A stretch of DNA of 64,000 bases from Ulva prolifera (lineage: Eukaryota; Chlorophyta; Ulvophyceae; Ulvales; Ulvaceae), in assembly GCA_023078555.1 (NCBI GenBank), contig CM041201.1, forward strand, positions 2,549,713 to 2,613,712. Reading direction: 5' to 3'. Shown here one piece after another: positions 32,695-42,793 of the stretch (position 1 is the stretch's first letter; each line of letters opens with the position of its first letter). Position numbers and translations under genes: made by a program. The notes beneath the pieces are model-generated. The model was not told the DNA's origin. It saw nothing but the letters and a program-made list of their open reading frames with translations, and searched no databases.

Positions 32695-34077
32695 CGCTGT
32701 CTCAGTGCAAATGCAGTGCAGGTGTCGCCGCTCCTCCTCCTAGGCCTGTCCTTCCTCTTCTCCTCCGCCAGCTCATCTGCGCAGCCCAGGAGGCCACGCT
32801 GTTCAACGTCATGCGGCTGCATACATGCATACACGTGCACCATGCAACGGCAGAGCCGCTGCGGCCGCCGCGGCGGTACCGGTGCAGGGTGGAGCGGGGC
32901 TGCACAGACAGCATATGTTGTGTACATAAAGAAAGCTGCGGTGCTGCTGGCTCCTTGAGCTTGACTGTGTCCTTGCAACACAAGCGCCCCATGGTGCCTG
33001 GCGCGCGCTGCAGCGGAGCCCCATGCGGGCTCACCTTCCCGACAGCGCGCGGGCTCACCTTCCCGACAGTGAGCGCGCTGTGCATGCATTTCGCCTCTGC
33101 TTCACACCGCGTGATTGCACGTGTTGAAAATGGCTCCGTGGGGTCTGCTCCACTGGCGCATCAGCACTTCAAATGGCGGAGCCCTGTCGACGACTTACTT
33201 ATGCATGATCAGATCATGACGTTCTTGTTCGATCCTGCAGAAACGCCATCTACACCACTGTCGACCGGAGCAACGCCGTTGAAGAACGAGGGGCGCATGC
33301 GCGCGGCTGTGACCAGGACTCGGCTGGATAATTACAAAATTCCTTCCACTGTGAGGCATTCTCTGAAGCTGAAGTAACCAAGGTGAGGTTTCTGTCTGGC
33401 GCGTTTGGGGCTCGATCGCTTCGGGGTGTATCGTGTCATTCTTATTCCGCAAGCACAGGGCAGGGCGTGCACTGTCCATTGAGGTATCTCTTGAGATAGG
33501 GAGCCTCGTAGATGCATATGCTACAAAAGCTGCTGCTTCGAAATCGGTGCTGTATGGATGGCGGAGGTGAGTCATCTCGACCGAGGAAGTGTGAGTCGTA
33601 ACGTACGAATCTGCCCCACAGCGCGACGTCCCGCTGCACGGCCTCGGATGCACAGTCACGTACGTTGACCGGCCAGAAGCTATGGCTGGCTATCTCTTGA
33701 GATGCTAGGTTCAGTTGAACATTGATATTCTGGGCTGCCGGCAGGCGCGTTGTGACGCCGGCGAACAGCCCCAAGCTCTTGCAGCACTAGCACTGTGCCC
33801 AGTCCATGTAACACTGTGTTCTGTCATGAGAGGTGATGCTGACGACTTTGTGATGGAGGAGTCGCTGTTTTCGGAGTTTTCGGTGAGCGAAGGGTGGCCC
33901 TGATGACAGCATCCTGCAGCCAGCTGGCGCCATCGCAGTACTAGTGGACTTGTGTTTTAGTTTTACTAGTCGACAAGTAATCGATCGGTCAAGGCAGCAA
34001 ATTTGTGATACCAGTATACTGGACCGTTGAAACGTGTACGTGTGTGAACGCTGGTTCGATACAAGCGCTTGTCCCTT
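32695..34077. repeat. Composite duplicated segment, copy 1
   Basis: Matches 50690-52012 over nearly its whole length. It starts with LINE-1 zinc-knuckle sequence (gcaaatgcagtgcaggtgtc). It then has about 150 bp resembling part of the minus-strand gene at 63 kb, and then unique sequence with two open stretches. The plus-strand stretch contains IMTFLFDPAET and PLSTGATPLKNEG. The minus-strand stretch contains LPAAQNINVQLNLASQEIA. Both are shared with copy 2 at protein level but broken by a stop or frameshift there. A LINE-1 3' end adjoins at 34079. It may be a non-autonomous element that picked up gene pieces. No transposase was recognised. Confidence 0.6.
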
Positions 34078-34078
34078 T

Positions 34079-37000
34079 GTTACAAAAGAGTGAACGGGAG
34101 AAAACAAACACCGAAACCGAATCTCATCCGAAGCAACTGCAACATACACTCACACACACACGAACACTACAACCGCACTCACAACTCAGTCCGGCAGGAT
34201 CGCGTCCTCCAGGCCCGCATCATATCGCAACCCTTGCTCCCGAGAGATGACAAGCCCAGACTTCCGATACATATCCGCATTGCCGCGCTGAATGACACCG
34301 ACAACACCCGCAGCGCCCACTGGACAAACGCGCCCTTGGAGATGCGCCCACTGGCAGCGGCCACATCCCCCAACTGACCGACGAACCTCACGGCAGCCTT
34401 GCCCATGAAGCCACACGATTCGACCGCAAACGGAACAAACCGGAACGCGGCATGGTCAGGCACGTCCCGCCGGAAGCGGTCCCGCTTCCTGTCCTCCGCC
34501 CGCTCCGCCGTCGCACCCGTCTCCCGCGCCGCAGCGGCCACGTATGAGGCCGCCGGCGCATGCGTGACCACGACGTCCACGGCCGCCATCTCCAGGCGCG
34601 GCATGACCACGACGACGTCCCCGCGGCGATTCAGCTCAACACCCGCGCCCCTCGCGAGGGCACGGTAGAGCGGCTCCAGGGCAGACTGCAGTCCGGCGTA
34701 AGAGGCGACCATGCGCAAGGCACGAGCCAGGTTATCATGGCGCATCTGGGTCTCCTTTGCCACCTTCTTGCAGACCATGGCGTGGTCCGGTTCGGCGGCA
34801 ACACCTGCACTGCATTTGCACGGAGGGGGGGGGACGTCCGTCGGGCCGCGGAATCGCAGGCGGTGCCACACCGCCAGGACAAACATGTCGTCGCCCATGG
34901 TGAGAACGCCGCCCGGCAGAGCGGAGAGGAAGGCGCCTGCAGGCCCCCCCGAAGCGCTCCTGAGCCACGCCGCTTCCCACCTGCCGGCCGGCGTGTCGAG
35001 GTCGATGCCCTGTAGCACGAGTGAGGCCGCATGGTCCGCGACCGCGCGCCCCACCTCGCGCTGGGCCGCTAGCAGCTTGCCCGAGACGAACTCGTCCGGC
35101 AGGTCACGGGCATCCGCCTCCCACCCCAGCAGCTCATGCAGCTCGTCGAACAAGCCCTGCCAGCGCTGCAACAGACTGCCCCGGCTGTGGCCGCAGAGGG
35201 GGCGGAGCAGGTCCGGGCAGCCGGCGAGGTTGCGCTCGGCCGTGCCGGCCCCCGACAGGAAAGCCGCGTCAGCGACGCTGTCCACCAGCATCGTCAGTCC
35301 GAGCCCGCCATGCCTGACAGGGGACATCAGCCGGTAAGCAAGCCGCCGCGTCTCAGCGTCAGTGGCCGAGTTGTCAGACGCGGCAGCAGCCTCCGCAACC
35401 TCCGGCGGCAGGCACAGGATTGCGGCAGCACCGCGCCACACAGCGGCCTCCGCCCTGCGCATGTGCGGCTCGAGCACGGCATACGGCACCGTCCGCATCA
35501 GGTGCGTCATGCGCACACTCAGGGACACACGCAGCAGGAGGAACTGCGCCTGCACTGAGAGCGGGATGCGCACGAGGGTCTCGACGAGGCCCTCGACCTC
35601 GCGCGCCCGCGCGTCCAGCACCTCGTCGACGTACTCCGGGGTGCCCAGCGGCGTGCCGACAGCCTTGAAGCCCGCGTGCAGATCCCGAATGCCGAGCTCT
35701 GCGGCCACGGCGGCCGCCGCCTCGGCGTCGGCGCTGTGGACGCCGCATTTTGCCGGGTTCACCTCTAGCCCAATGCTGCGCACGCCGTCAGCTTCCACGC
35801 ACAGCCGCCGGAACACGGCAGCTCCAGCCGCGAGGTCGCCCGCAATGCTGATGTCGTCCAGGTACGCCACCACAGGTGCGCCGGCGCCTGACGCGTCGAC
35901 GCGCTCCAAGACAGGCTGCAGGGTCAACGCAAACAGGAGGGGGCCCAGGGGGTCACCTTGGCGGACGCCACGTTGGCAGAGGACCGGCTCGACGTCCTTT
36001 GGAGCGCCCGCGATGTGCAGCGGGGTCCCGGCGCTGTACGCCCACTGCGTGAAGGGCAGCAGCGCCGGGGCACGCTCCTTCACGGCAGCGAACATGGCCG
36101 CGCGGTCGATGCAGTTGAAGGCGTTCTTCATGTCGACCGAGAACACCGAAGCGCCCTCGGCCAGAGCAGAAGACAGGCCGTGCACGACTGTCTCGGTCCC
36201 GCCCCGTGTGCCAACGCCGACCTGCAGCGGCGCCAGGCTCTCTCCGATGCCGCGGCCGTACTCGCCAGGGCGCACACTGCCGCGAACCGGTACCAGGTCT
36301 CCCCCACCGCGATCGGCCGCGTGCCACCGTCCGGCTTCTCCAGGCCGATGAGGAGCCCGTCCAGCAGGAACGTCTCCCGTGGCAGCATGCCGGACAGCAT
36401 GTGGTTGACGACCGCCAGCAGCGCGTCGGTGGCTGCGTCCGAGGATTGGCATGCTGCGCAGATCATCTCGAACGTCCAGCCGGACGGGCCGGCCGACGAC
36501 CCTCGATGGTGTGCGCTCACGGCGGCCACCGCCGCCACCAGCGCCTCCCGTGTCAGGCACAGAGCGGGGACATCCGGGTTCGGCTCCAGAGGGACCGGCG
36601 GATCTGCTGGCGGGAACAATGCGCGCAGACCGGCTTGGACCTCCGGGGACCGTGCATCTGCGGGCTTGCCATCCTGCAATCCGCGGCCAGCTTTGTGAAT
36701 GGAGCGCTTGATGCGAAAGCATCTGTCGATGTGTTGCGCCCGCAGCTGATCTGCAGACATGGGAGCTTTGCGCCTCCCGGGCCAGCGGCCGGGCGGCGTG
36801 TCCTCCCACATCTCCACGGGCAGCCCGAGGGCGTAGTCGCGGCACCGCCCTGCCGCCGCTTTCCCAGAGCGCCGCCCCCTGCTGTACGCTAGCAGGCGCA
36901 TGGGCAGGCGCATGAGCTCCTCGAAAGCGGCAACAACCTCCTCTCGCGCGCTGTCGCCGCGCGCATGCGTGCACGCGTCGGCCACCAGCTCCCACACGCT

Positions 37001-37790
37001 TGTGCACGACTCGGCCCACCCCAGCCGGGCGGCTGGGGGGACATGCTGCGGCAGGCGCAGCCGTGGGGCCGCGTTGGCCCGCTGCACTGGCGGGGCAGAT
37101 GCAGCCGCACGGAGCCCGGCCTGTCTGCGGGGGCCCGCCCGCTGCGACTGGCTACCTGCTCCCCGTCCCTTGCCTTTCTTCTTACCTCCCCGCCGGGCAC
37201 GTTGCTGCTTGGCGTTGCCGCCCGTGCCCCCACTGGCCTGCGCAGGGGGGGGTGCGCCGGCGGCTGCTGCGGCTTGGCGATGTGGCCGGCGGGTAGCAGA
37301 CTGCTTGGCTGCTGCGCCTGCGAGGCCAGGAGGCGGGGGAAGAGGCGGGGAAGGGGTGTCGGCGGAGGCGGGCGGGGGTGGATGGTGGCACTGTGCAGTG
37401 CCGTGAGCCCTGTCGTGCTGGTCGTTGCTGGTGGCTGGCGGCTGCTGAGGGGCAGCCGTGGCGAGCTGAGTCTCACCAGGCACCACATTCAGCGCCGATT
37501 TTACCTGTTTGCTTGTATCTGCAGAGAGATGAGCCTCGGTAGCTGTCCCGCTGGCAGGTGCTGCGCGCCGGCGCTTGGGCTGTGGAGACCCGCGCGGTGA
37601 CTCGCGCTGCACGACTGCGAGCTGTCCATTGTTGCAGTTAACAACTTCATTAGTATCTAGGATGCTACGTTGGTCTGTAATCAATAGGCTAGGTCGCACG
37701 GGCGACTGCGAAGCGTGCTGGCGGTTCAGGTCGCTCAGCTTTGCCTTTGACGGCTCCTTCCGCTTCGGCTTGCCCATGGGACCCTAGCAT
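34079..37790 (-). mobile_element. LINE (element 1), near full length, minus strand
   Basis: Runs from its ORF start at 37777 to a 3' tail unit (tacaaaagagtgaacggg on the plus strand) at about 34079. The 3' UTR is short and contains a small cacacacac run. Fragments of the same family lie at 7.4, 12.1-12.5, 32.7 and 50.7 kb. The 5' end was not delimited and no target duplication was identified. Confidence 0.8.
34179..37777 (-). pseudogene. Reverse transcriptase/endonuclease ORF of LINE element 1, frameshifted
   Basis: Two overlapping frames make one protein of about 1,200 aa when read across a single shift near 36262-36268, between GETWYRFAAVCAL and GIGESLAPLQVG. The N-terminus is basic and Pro/Ala/Arg-rich with a GGKKKGKGRG stretch. 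The reverse transcriptase core follows, with motif A VDMKNAFNCID, motif B QRGVRQGDPLGPLLFAL and motif C YLDD (in VVAYLDDISIAG). The C-terminal part has a zinc knuckle (CKCSAGVAAEPDHAMVC), RHDNL, and a region resembling a PD-(D/E)XK restriction-like endonuclease (GDVVVVMP, VDVVVTHAP, EDRKRDRF). There is no apurinic-type endonuclease. One frameshift and otherwise clean frames indicate recent loss of activity, or possibly a sequencing error at one base. Confidence 0.85.
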
Positions 37791-38423
37791 TGCAGATATG
37801 GCCTAACAAGTATTATCAAATGCCAAGCGCCGAGCCTCCGGGGGCTCGACTGCCATGCCGTGGACGAGGTCAATCGACACGACCAGCAACAGACCAGAGG
37901 CCTCCGACCTTGCAACCGGTCAACGAGTGTCAGCTACATCGATATGGCTACAGGTGACATGGTTGTGAAGTTTTGCCGTGTACACGTGACATGTGGTAAG
38001 CTACATAGCATGCATGTTAGCAGGATATTCACACTGCCCGTTAACGGGTCGTCGCCTCCGCAGGCGAGCTGTTCACAGACAAGGCATCTCATGAGGCATG
38101 TGCCTTCCTGCCAGCTGCAAAGTGCTGTCATATCGCCGTGTTGTGTCGCGTTGAATGTCCTGTGCGTCCTCAAAGATTTATATGTTGCTGCGGCGGTGGT
38201 ATTGCAGGTGGGGGAGGCGGTGGCGGAGATGTCTGAGGGGGCGGTGGCGGCGAATAGAGAGGGGGGGGGATTGCTGGTCTGCTGTAATATTTACGCTGCC
38301 TATGTATCTGGCGCGAGATATATGTGCTGTACTGTATGCATGCGCAGGTTACGTATGTACCTGCTGCAGTGGGCATCAGTAATATATAGTGCACATCTGA
38401 CGTGTATGCATCACGAGGTACCT
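37791..38423. repeat. Copy of the 13.2-kb dispersed repeat
   Basis: Sequence at about 37925-38285 (caggtgacatggttgtgaag, gtgctgtcatatcgccg, ttgaatgtcctgtgcgtcct) matches 13240-13590, including the G-rich antisense-proline part. The flanks of this interval show nothing recognisable. Its function is unknown. Confidence 0.6.
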
Positions 38424-38475
38424 GTTAGAGGTTCGTGATGGTATGCATATGTGCATACCATCACGAACCTCTAAC
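38424..38475. repeat. Perfect 24-bp hairpin beside (TA)n
   Basis: The left arm 38424-38447 (gttagaggttcgtgatggta then tgca) is exactly complementary to 38452-38475, with a four-base loop tatg. Eight bases further on the (TA)n tract starts. The arm contains no obvious terminator or transposon signature. Confidence 0.9.
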
Positions 38476-38478
38476 TGC

Positions 38479-38483
<5 letters not shown>

Positions 38484-38541
<58 letters not shown>
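38484..38541. repeat. (TA)n microsatellite, left of LINE element 2
   Basis: About 29 uninterrupted TA units. A second (TA)n tract of similar length lies directly at the 3' end of the LINE (42729-42790), so the element sits between two tracts of the same simple repeat. Confidence 0.95.
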
Positions 38542-38548
<7 letters not shown>

Positions 38549-39094
38549 GCAGAAGACTGGCTTGAACGCGAAGGACATATATATAGTATGTACGTCTGTC
38601 GTCTGTGCTGTGTCGTGGTCCCGATGTAGACGCATGCCAAAAGAACCCGGCTGCGGGAGGCAGCAAAAAGAAAACGAATAGGCCCTTAGTTGTGTTCTGT
38701 CGTCCGCTGTCGTGCAGCTGCAACGAATACGCGCGCCAGCTGCCAGTGTTCCGTCGTTCTGCAGCCCCACTAGAATGCCAGCGGACTAGCCGCCAGTGGC
38801 CTGCAGCCTTGCCCATTTACAACACCTAGATGTCTGTTCTATGTTTCGCCTGGCCTTCCTGGTGACCCGCTTGGCTGTGCAGCCGTCATGTCGGCGCGGG
38901 CCGCTGGCTGCCCGCGTGCCGTTGTCCGGCAGTCCCACTGGCAATCCTGCGGACTAGCCGCGGGTGATCTGCAGATTTGATTCGTTAAAAGTGTTGTGTG
39001 TTTGTTGTTTTAGTTTTGTGCCGTCTGGCCGGTTTAATGGCCCGTTAGACTGCACCGTTAGTGTGTCCACTCCCAGCGGAACGAGTCCTTGCGT

Positions 39095-42000
39095 ATGAGC
39101 TTTCAGTGTCCATATGACGGATGCAGCGCTACTCTCTCCTCCCATTCAAGCCTGTTCACCCACGTTCGAGGAATCCATCGCGACGGGCCGAGGCTGCCTA
39201 CTGCGAAGCTGCACGAACTCAATGCCGCTTACTGCTCTCACTGTGGCATATTCGGCTCTACCAAGACCCCTAAGGCGCATAAATGTGTGGGAGGTCAGAA
39301 GAGAAGCTTGAGGTCAGGTCACTGCGTGCTGCCCGCCGGACATCCGGCCCGACAGCCCGCCCCAGCCCAACCCGCCCCAGCCCAGCCCATCCCTGCCCAG
39401 CCCGCCCCAGCCCAGCCCGCCCAGCCGCAGCCTGCCCAGCCTGCCCAGCCGCACCCCCATCAGCCACCCCGTCACATCACCGAAGCCCCCGCCGCCGCCC
39501 ACTACACCGCCCGGCCCAGGCCCTCCCCGAAGGTCCCGGACAGCGTCCATAAGGAGTTCGGCGACGCAACGGCCGAGCTCTTCAGAGATTTCAACGATGC
39601 CAGCGACGCGTCCAACATCGACCGAGCACGAGTGGCCCTTGGCCGCGTCCTCGACTTCCCTGGTAAGGTTCTGTCGCTGAAGGGAGGGGACGGCACGGCG
39701 CGCCGCGCTCGTACATGCATCACGCTGTTCATGGACGGCGAGGAGCCCAGGCTTGCGGAGCCCACTCCAAGCCAGAAGCGCAGAATGAATCAGAACCAGG
39801 ATCGCCGCCTGGCGGGCTCTGTCCACAGGTCACTGAGCGACGGTAATGTACGCAAAGGCGCGGAGAAAGTGGAGGCGCCGCCCATCGCCAGGTACACCCC
39901 GGAAGTGCATGAGGAGCTGCGGCACCTGCATCCCGCAGAAGCGCTCCCCCCCAACACCCAGCCCGCCGAGCCCGCGCCCCCGCTGCAAATCGACGAGGCG
40001 ACGCTCCTCGCCCTGCTCGACAAGCTGCCGAAGGGCAGCGGCCCGGGCCTGTCGGGGTGGACGTATGAGCACATCCGGGCTGCCGGCACGGCCTCCACGG
40101 CCGCATTCACGGAAATTCACCGCTTCGTGAACGCGGCCCTCGCCGGCCGGCTGCCACACCTCCCGCGCTTGCTGGACTGCCGCCTCCTCCCGCAGGAGAA
40201 GCCACAGGGAGGCGTCCGCCCTATCGCCATTGCAGAGACGTGGCAGCGCCTGGTAAGCCTGTGCGCCATGACCCTGTGCAGTGGCCTAGGTGCCTCCCTC
40301 GCGCCGCTGCAGGTGGGGGTCGGGGTGCCAGGGGGCGCGCAGAACCTGGGCCATGCTGTGCGCGCCGTGCTGCAAGCGTGGGACGATGTCGTGCTTGTGC
40401 AGCTGGACTGGAAGAATGCATTCAACATGATGTCCCGTGCAGCCATCTTGGAGGCCGTTGCGTCTCACAAGCCTGCGCTGCTGCCCTTCGCCACCATGCT
40501 TTACAGGTTCCCCGCAAATCTCTACATCGAAGGCGCACCGCCCGGCACCGCTGCAATCACGTCGCAGCGCGGCGTGCGTCAAGGCGACCCCATCAGCCCG
40601 CTGCTCTTCGCCCTGGCCCTCCAGGGCCCCCTCCAGGCAGTGCAGGCCCAGCACCAGCCACCCGAGAGGGAGGTCACGGCCGCCCTCATGGCGTATCATG
40701 ACGACTGCACCATCGCCGGGCAGCGCGTGGACGCCGCCGCCGCATTCCGTGCGCTGGTCTCGGCAGCAGAGCCCCTCGGGCTGGAGCCCCAGCTGCACAA
40801 GTGCACGGCCTACTCGCGCGACCCCCAGCATGCGGGATCCGTCGCGGCCACGCTCGGCATAACGCATGCCACGGAGGGCACCGTCATCACCGGCACGCCC
40901 ATTGGCACCCCGGCGTTCGAGTCGGCGCACGCGGAAGCGACGGCCGACAAGGTGTGTGCCACCATCGAGAAGATGATGAGCCTGCCCCTGAAAGCGCAAG
41001 ACCAGTTCTTGCTGCTCACAATGTCCTGCCAACGCCGTATGCTGCACTACGCCAGGGCGGTGCCGTGGGCGCACATTTCCGATCACATGCGCCGGACGGA
41101 GGCGTCTGTCCTGGCTGCGGTGAATGTAATCATGCGCGTCCCGCGGGACGACCTTCGTGCGGCCGCACAAGCCGTCCTTCCAGCGCGCCTTGGAGGCCTG
41201 GGCATCATGTCCACGCCGCCGGAGGTCGCGGACGGAGCGTACCTCGCTGCAGCTGCGGTGAGCCAAAAGGCATTCGCAGGAGGCCCCGAGTGCATGCAGC
41301 CGTATTGGGGGCCGCACGGGCAACACTTGCAGGAAACCTGGCAGGCCCTCAACGTCGCTCAGCAGCTCCATCCGGAGCTGCCCGGCCCGGCGAGCGGCGA
41401 CACCATCGCCAAGGTGTTACCTGGTATGCAGCAGCGTGTCACTAAGGTGGTTGCCCTGCGCCGCCGGGCAGCTCTGCTTGCCAGCCATGACGTCGCCACG
41501 CTCGAGGGTGCATGCAACTTGGCACGGCTTCGCAGCTGTGCTTGCCGTGCAGCCACCCTTTGGTCGAGCACCCTGCCGCTGTCCCAGGCGCTGCGCATGA
41601 CTGACATGGAAATCATGCTGAGCATCAGGTATCTCCTGGGCATGTCCCCAGCCCCTCCCAATGCGGTCGGCTCGCGCTGCGAATGTGGCACATTCATACA
41701 GCCGCATGATCTCGACCATGCGATGAATTGCACACACAATGCGGGGACCTGGACTTCGCGCCACAATATCGTTGAAAAACAATGGCGCGAGATCGGGTCC
41801 CACGCGTGTGTGGCGTCCACGCGCATCCCGCGCACAACGCCGTTCGTCCGCGCGCGGCTCGCGGCCGCTCCGAGGCAGATCCATGCTGGCCCGTCGGGCC
41901 CGCCCCCCCCTGCGCCGCCCCAGCCCGCCTCACAGGTCGCGGGCCCTTCGCGCGGGGCGACCTTGCCCGCGGAGCCGGTACCTGCAGCCCCGCCGCCGCC

Positions 42001-42670
42001 GCCGGTCGCGCGTGCGGACGCGGCGCCGGCACCTGCGACCGCTCCGGCCGCCGACGCCAATGCCGGACACAGCGCCCAAATGGGGCGCCACGCGCCAGAC
42101 GCGGCGCAGGCTGCGGCCCTGGCGGCGGCAGCGGCGCCAGGTGGCCAGGGTCCGGCGGGGCCTGGGGAGCAGGCCGCTGCCGCGCAGGCAACGGCGCTGG
42201 CGCAGGTGTTGAGGGCAGTGGCCCAGGAGAAACTGGGGGACATCATGTTTATGCCGCCGGGTGACCCTTTGTGCATAGGGGATGTGTCGGTTGTGAACCC
42301 CTGTGCTGGTTCCTATTGCGGCCGTGCGGCCCGCGAGGACGGGGGTGCTGCGGAGACGCGGGACGTGCAGAAACGCACTGCTTATCGGTTGTACGACCCT
42401 GATGCGTATAGTTTCGTGCCGTTATCGCATGAGACGCATGGTCGCTTGGGACGGCCTGCCATGAATCACTTGAATCGGCTGGCGGAGGTTGCGTCTCGGT
42501 GTGGTAAGGTGAACCGTGCTTTGTTTGTGACGAATGCTCTGCGCCGGTTGAGTGTGGCGTTGTGCAAGGGGAATGCTCTTGTGCTCCGTGCGGGGCTTCA
42601 ATCTTTGGCTGGCATCACCGGCCGAGCTGTGGTACGTGCTCGTGCCCGGCCTAGTGCCATGACTGCGTGA
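39095..42670 (+). CDS. LINE-2 polyprotein: C2H2 finger, reverse transcriptase, zinc knuckle, restriction-like endonuclease
   Basis: An intact ORF of 1,191 aa starting at ATG 39095. At the N-terminus is a C2H2 finger (CPYDGC ... HVRGIH), a probable DNA-binding module. It is followed by an APAQPAPAQP-type linker. The reverse transcriptase has motif A LDWKNAFNMMSR (about residue 440), motif B QRGVRQGDPISPLLFALAL and motif C MAYHDDCTIAG (534-544), where YHDD replaces the usual F/YADD. The thumb is followed by a zinc knuckle (CECGTFIQPHDLDHAMNC, about 864) and RHN (about 891). After an Ala/Pro-rich spacer come GDIMFMPPGD, GDVSVVNP and KRTAYRLYD, which align with the endonuclease-like end of element 1. 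This layout is typical of early-branching, often site-selective LINEs. The enzyme would nick target DNA and copy its own RNA at the nick. Confidence 0.9.
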   Translation: MSFQCPYDGCSATLSSHSSLFTHVRGIHRDGPRLPTAKLHELNAAYCSHCGIFGSTKTPKAHKCVGGQKRSLRSGHCVLPAGHPARQPAPAQPAPAQPIPAQPAPAQPAQPQPAQPAQPHPHQPPRHITEAPAAAHYTARPRPSPKVPDSVHKEFGDATAELFRDFNDASDASNIDRARVALGRVLDFPGKVLSLKGGDGTARRARTCITLFMDGEEPRLAEPTPSQKRRMNQNQDRRLAGSVHRSLSDGNVRKGAEKVEAPPIARYTPEVHEELRHLHPAEALPPNTQPAEPAPPLQIDEATLLALLDKLPKGSGPGLSGWTYEHIRAAGTASTAAFTEIHRFVNAALAGRLPHLPRLLDCRLLPQEKPQGGVRPIAIAETWQRLVSLCAMTLCSGLGASLAPLQVGVGVPGGAQNLGHAVRAVLQAWDDVVLVQLDWKNAFNMMSRAAILEAVASHKPALLPFATMLYRFPANLYIEGAPPGTAAITSQRGVRQGDPISPLLFALALQGPLQAVQAQHQPPEREVTAALMAYHDDCTIAGQRVDAAAAFRALVSAAEPLGLEPQLHKCTAYSRDPQHAGSVAATLGITHATEGTVITGTPIGTPAFESAHAEATADKVCATIEKMMSLPLKAQDQFLLLTMSCQRRMLHYARAVPWAHISDHMRRTEASVLAAVNVIMRVPRDDLRAAAQAVLPARLGGLGIMSTPPEVADGAYLAAAAVSQKAFAGGPECMQPYWGPHGQHLQETWQALNVAQQLHPELPGPASGDTIAKVLPGMQQRVTKVVALRRRAALLASHDVATLEGACNLARLRSCACRAATLWSSTLPLSQALRMTDMEIMLSIRYLLGMSPAPPNAVGSRCECGTFIQPHDLDHAMNCTHNAGTWTSRHNIVEKQWREIGSHACVASTRIPRTTPFVRARLAAAPRQIHAGPSGPPPPAPPQPASQVAGPSRGATLPAEPVPAAPPPPPVARADAAPAPATAPAADANAGHSAQMGRHAPDAAQAAALAAAAAPGGQGPAGPGEQAAAAQATALAQVLRAVAQEKLGDIMFMPPGDPLCIGDVSVVNPCAGSYCGRAAREDGGAAETRDVQKRTAYRLYDPDAYSFVPLSHETHGRLGRPAMNHLNRLAEVASRCGKVNRALFVTNALRRLSVALCKGNALVLRAGLQSLAGITGRAVVRARARPSAMTA

Positions 42671-42725
42671 GTGGATTTGCGTGTGTATTCCTGGCAACGG
42701 CTCGCTGCCCGGCCTCTGTCCTTTG

Positions 42726-42728
<3 letters not shown>

Positions 42729-42790
<62 letters not shown>
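42729..42790. repeat. (TA)n microsatellite at the 3' end of LINE 2
   Basis: About 31 TA units directly after the LINE end tttgtaac and directly before the first satellite unit (acaagcgacgagcc). Confidence 0.95.

Positions 42791-42793
<3 letters not shown>

Larger units (their letters stand above)
38542..42790 (+). mobile_element. LINE (element 2), apparently complete
   Basis: Contains a 5' leader of about 550 bp, one intact ORF (39095-42670) and a short 3' UTR ending ctctgtcctttgtaac, followed immediately by (TA)n. The left boundary is taken as the end of the first (TA)n tract. If the element inserted into a (TA)n target, the flanking tracts are the split target, and this would mask any target duplication. 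An intact ORF makes it a candidate for recent activity. Confidence 0.7.
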
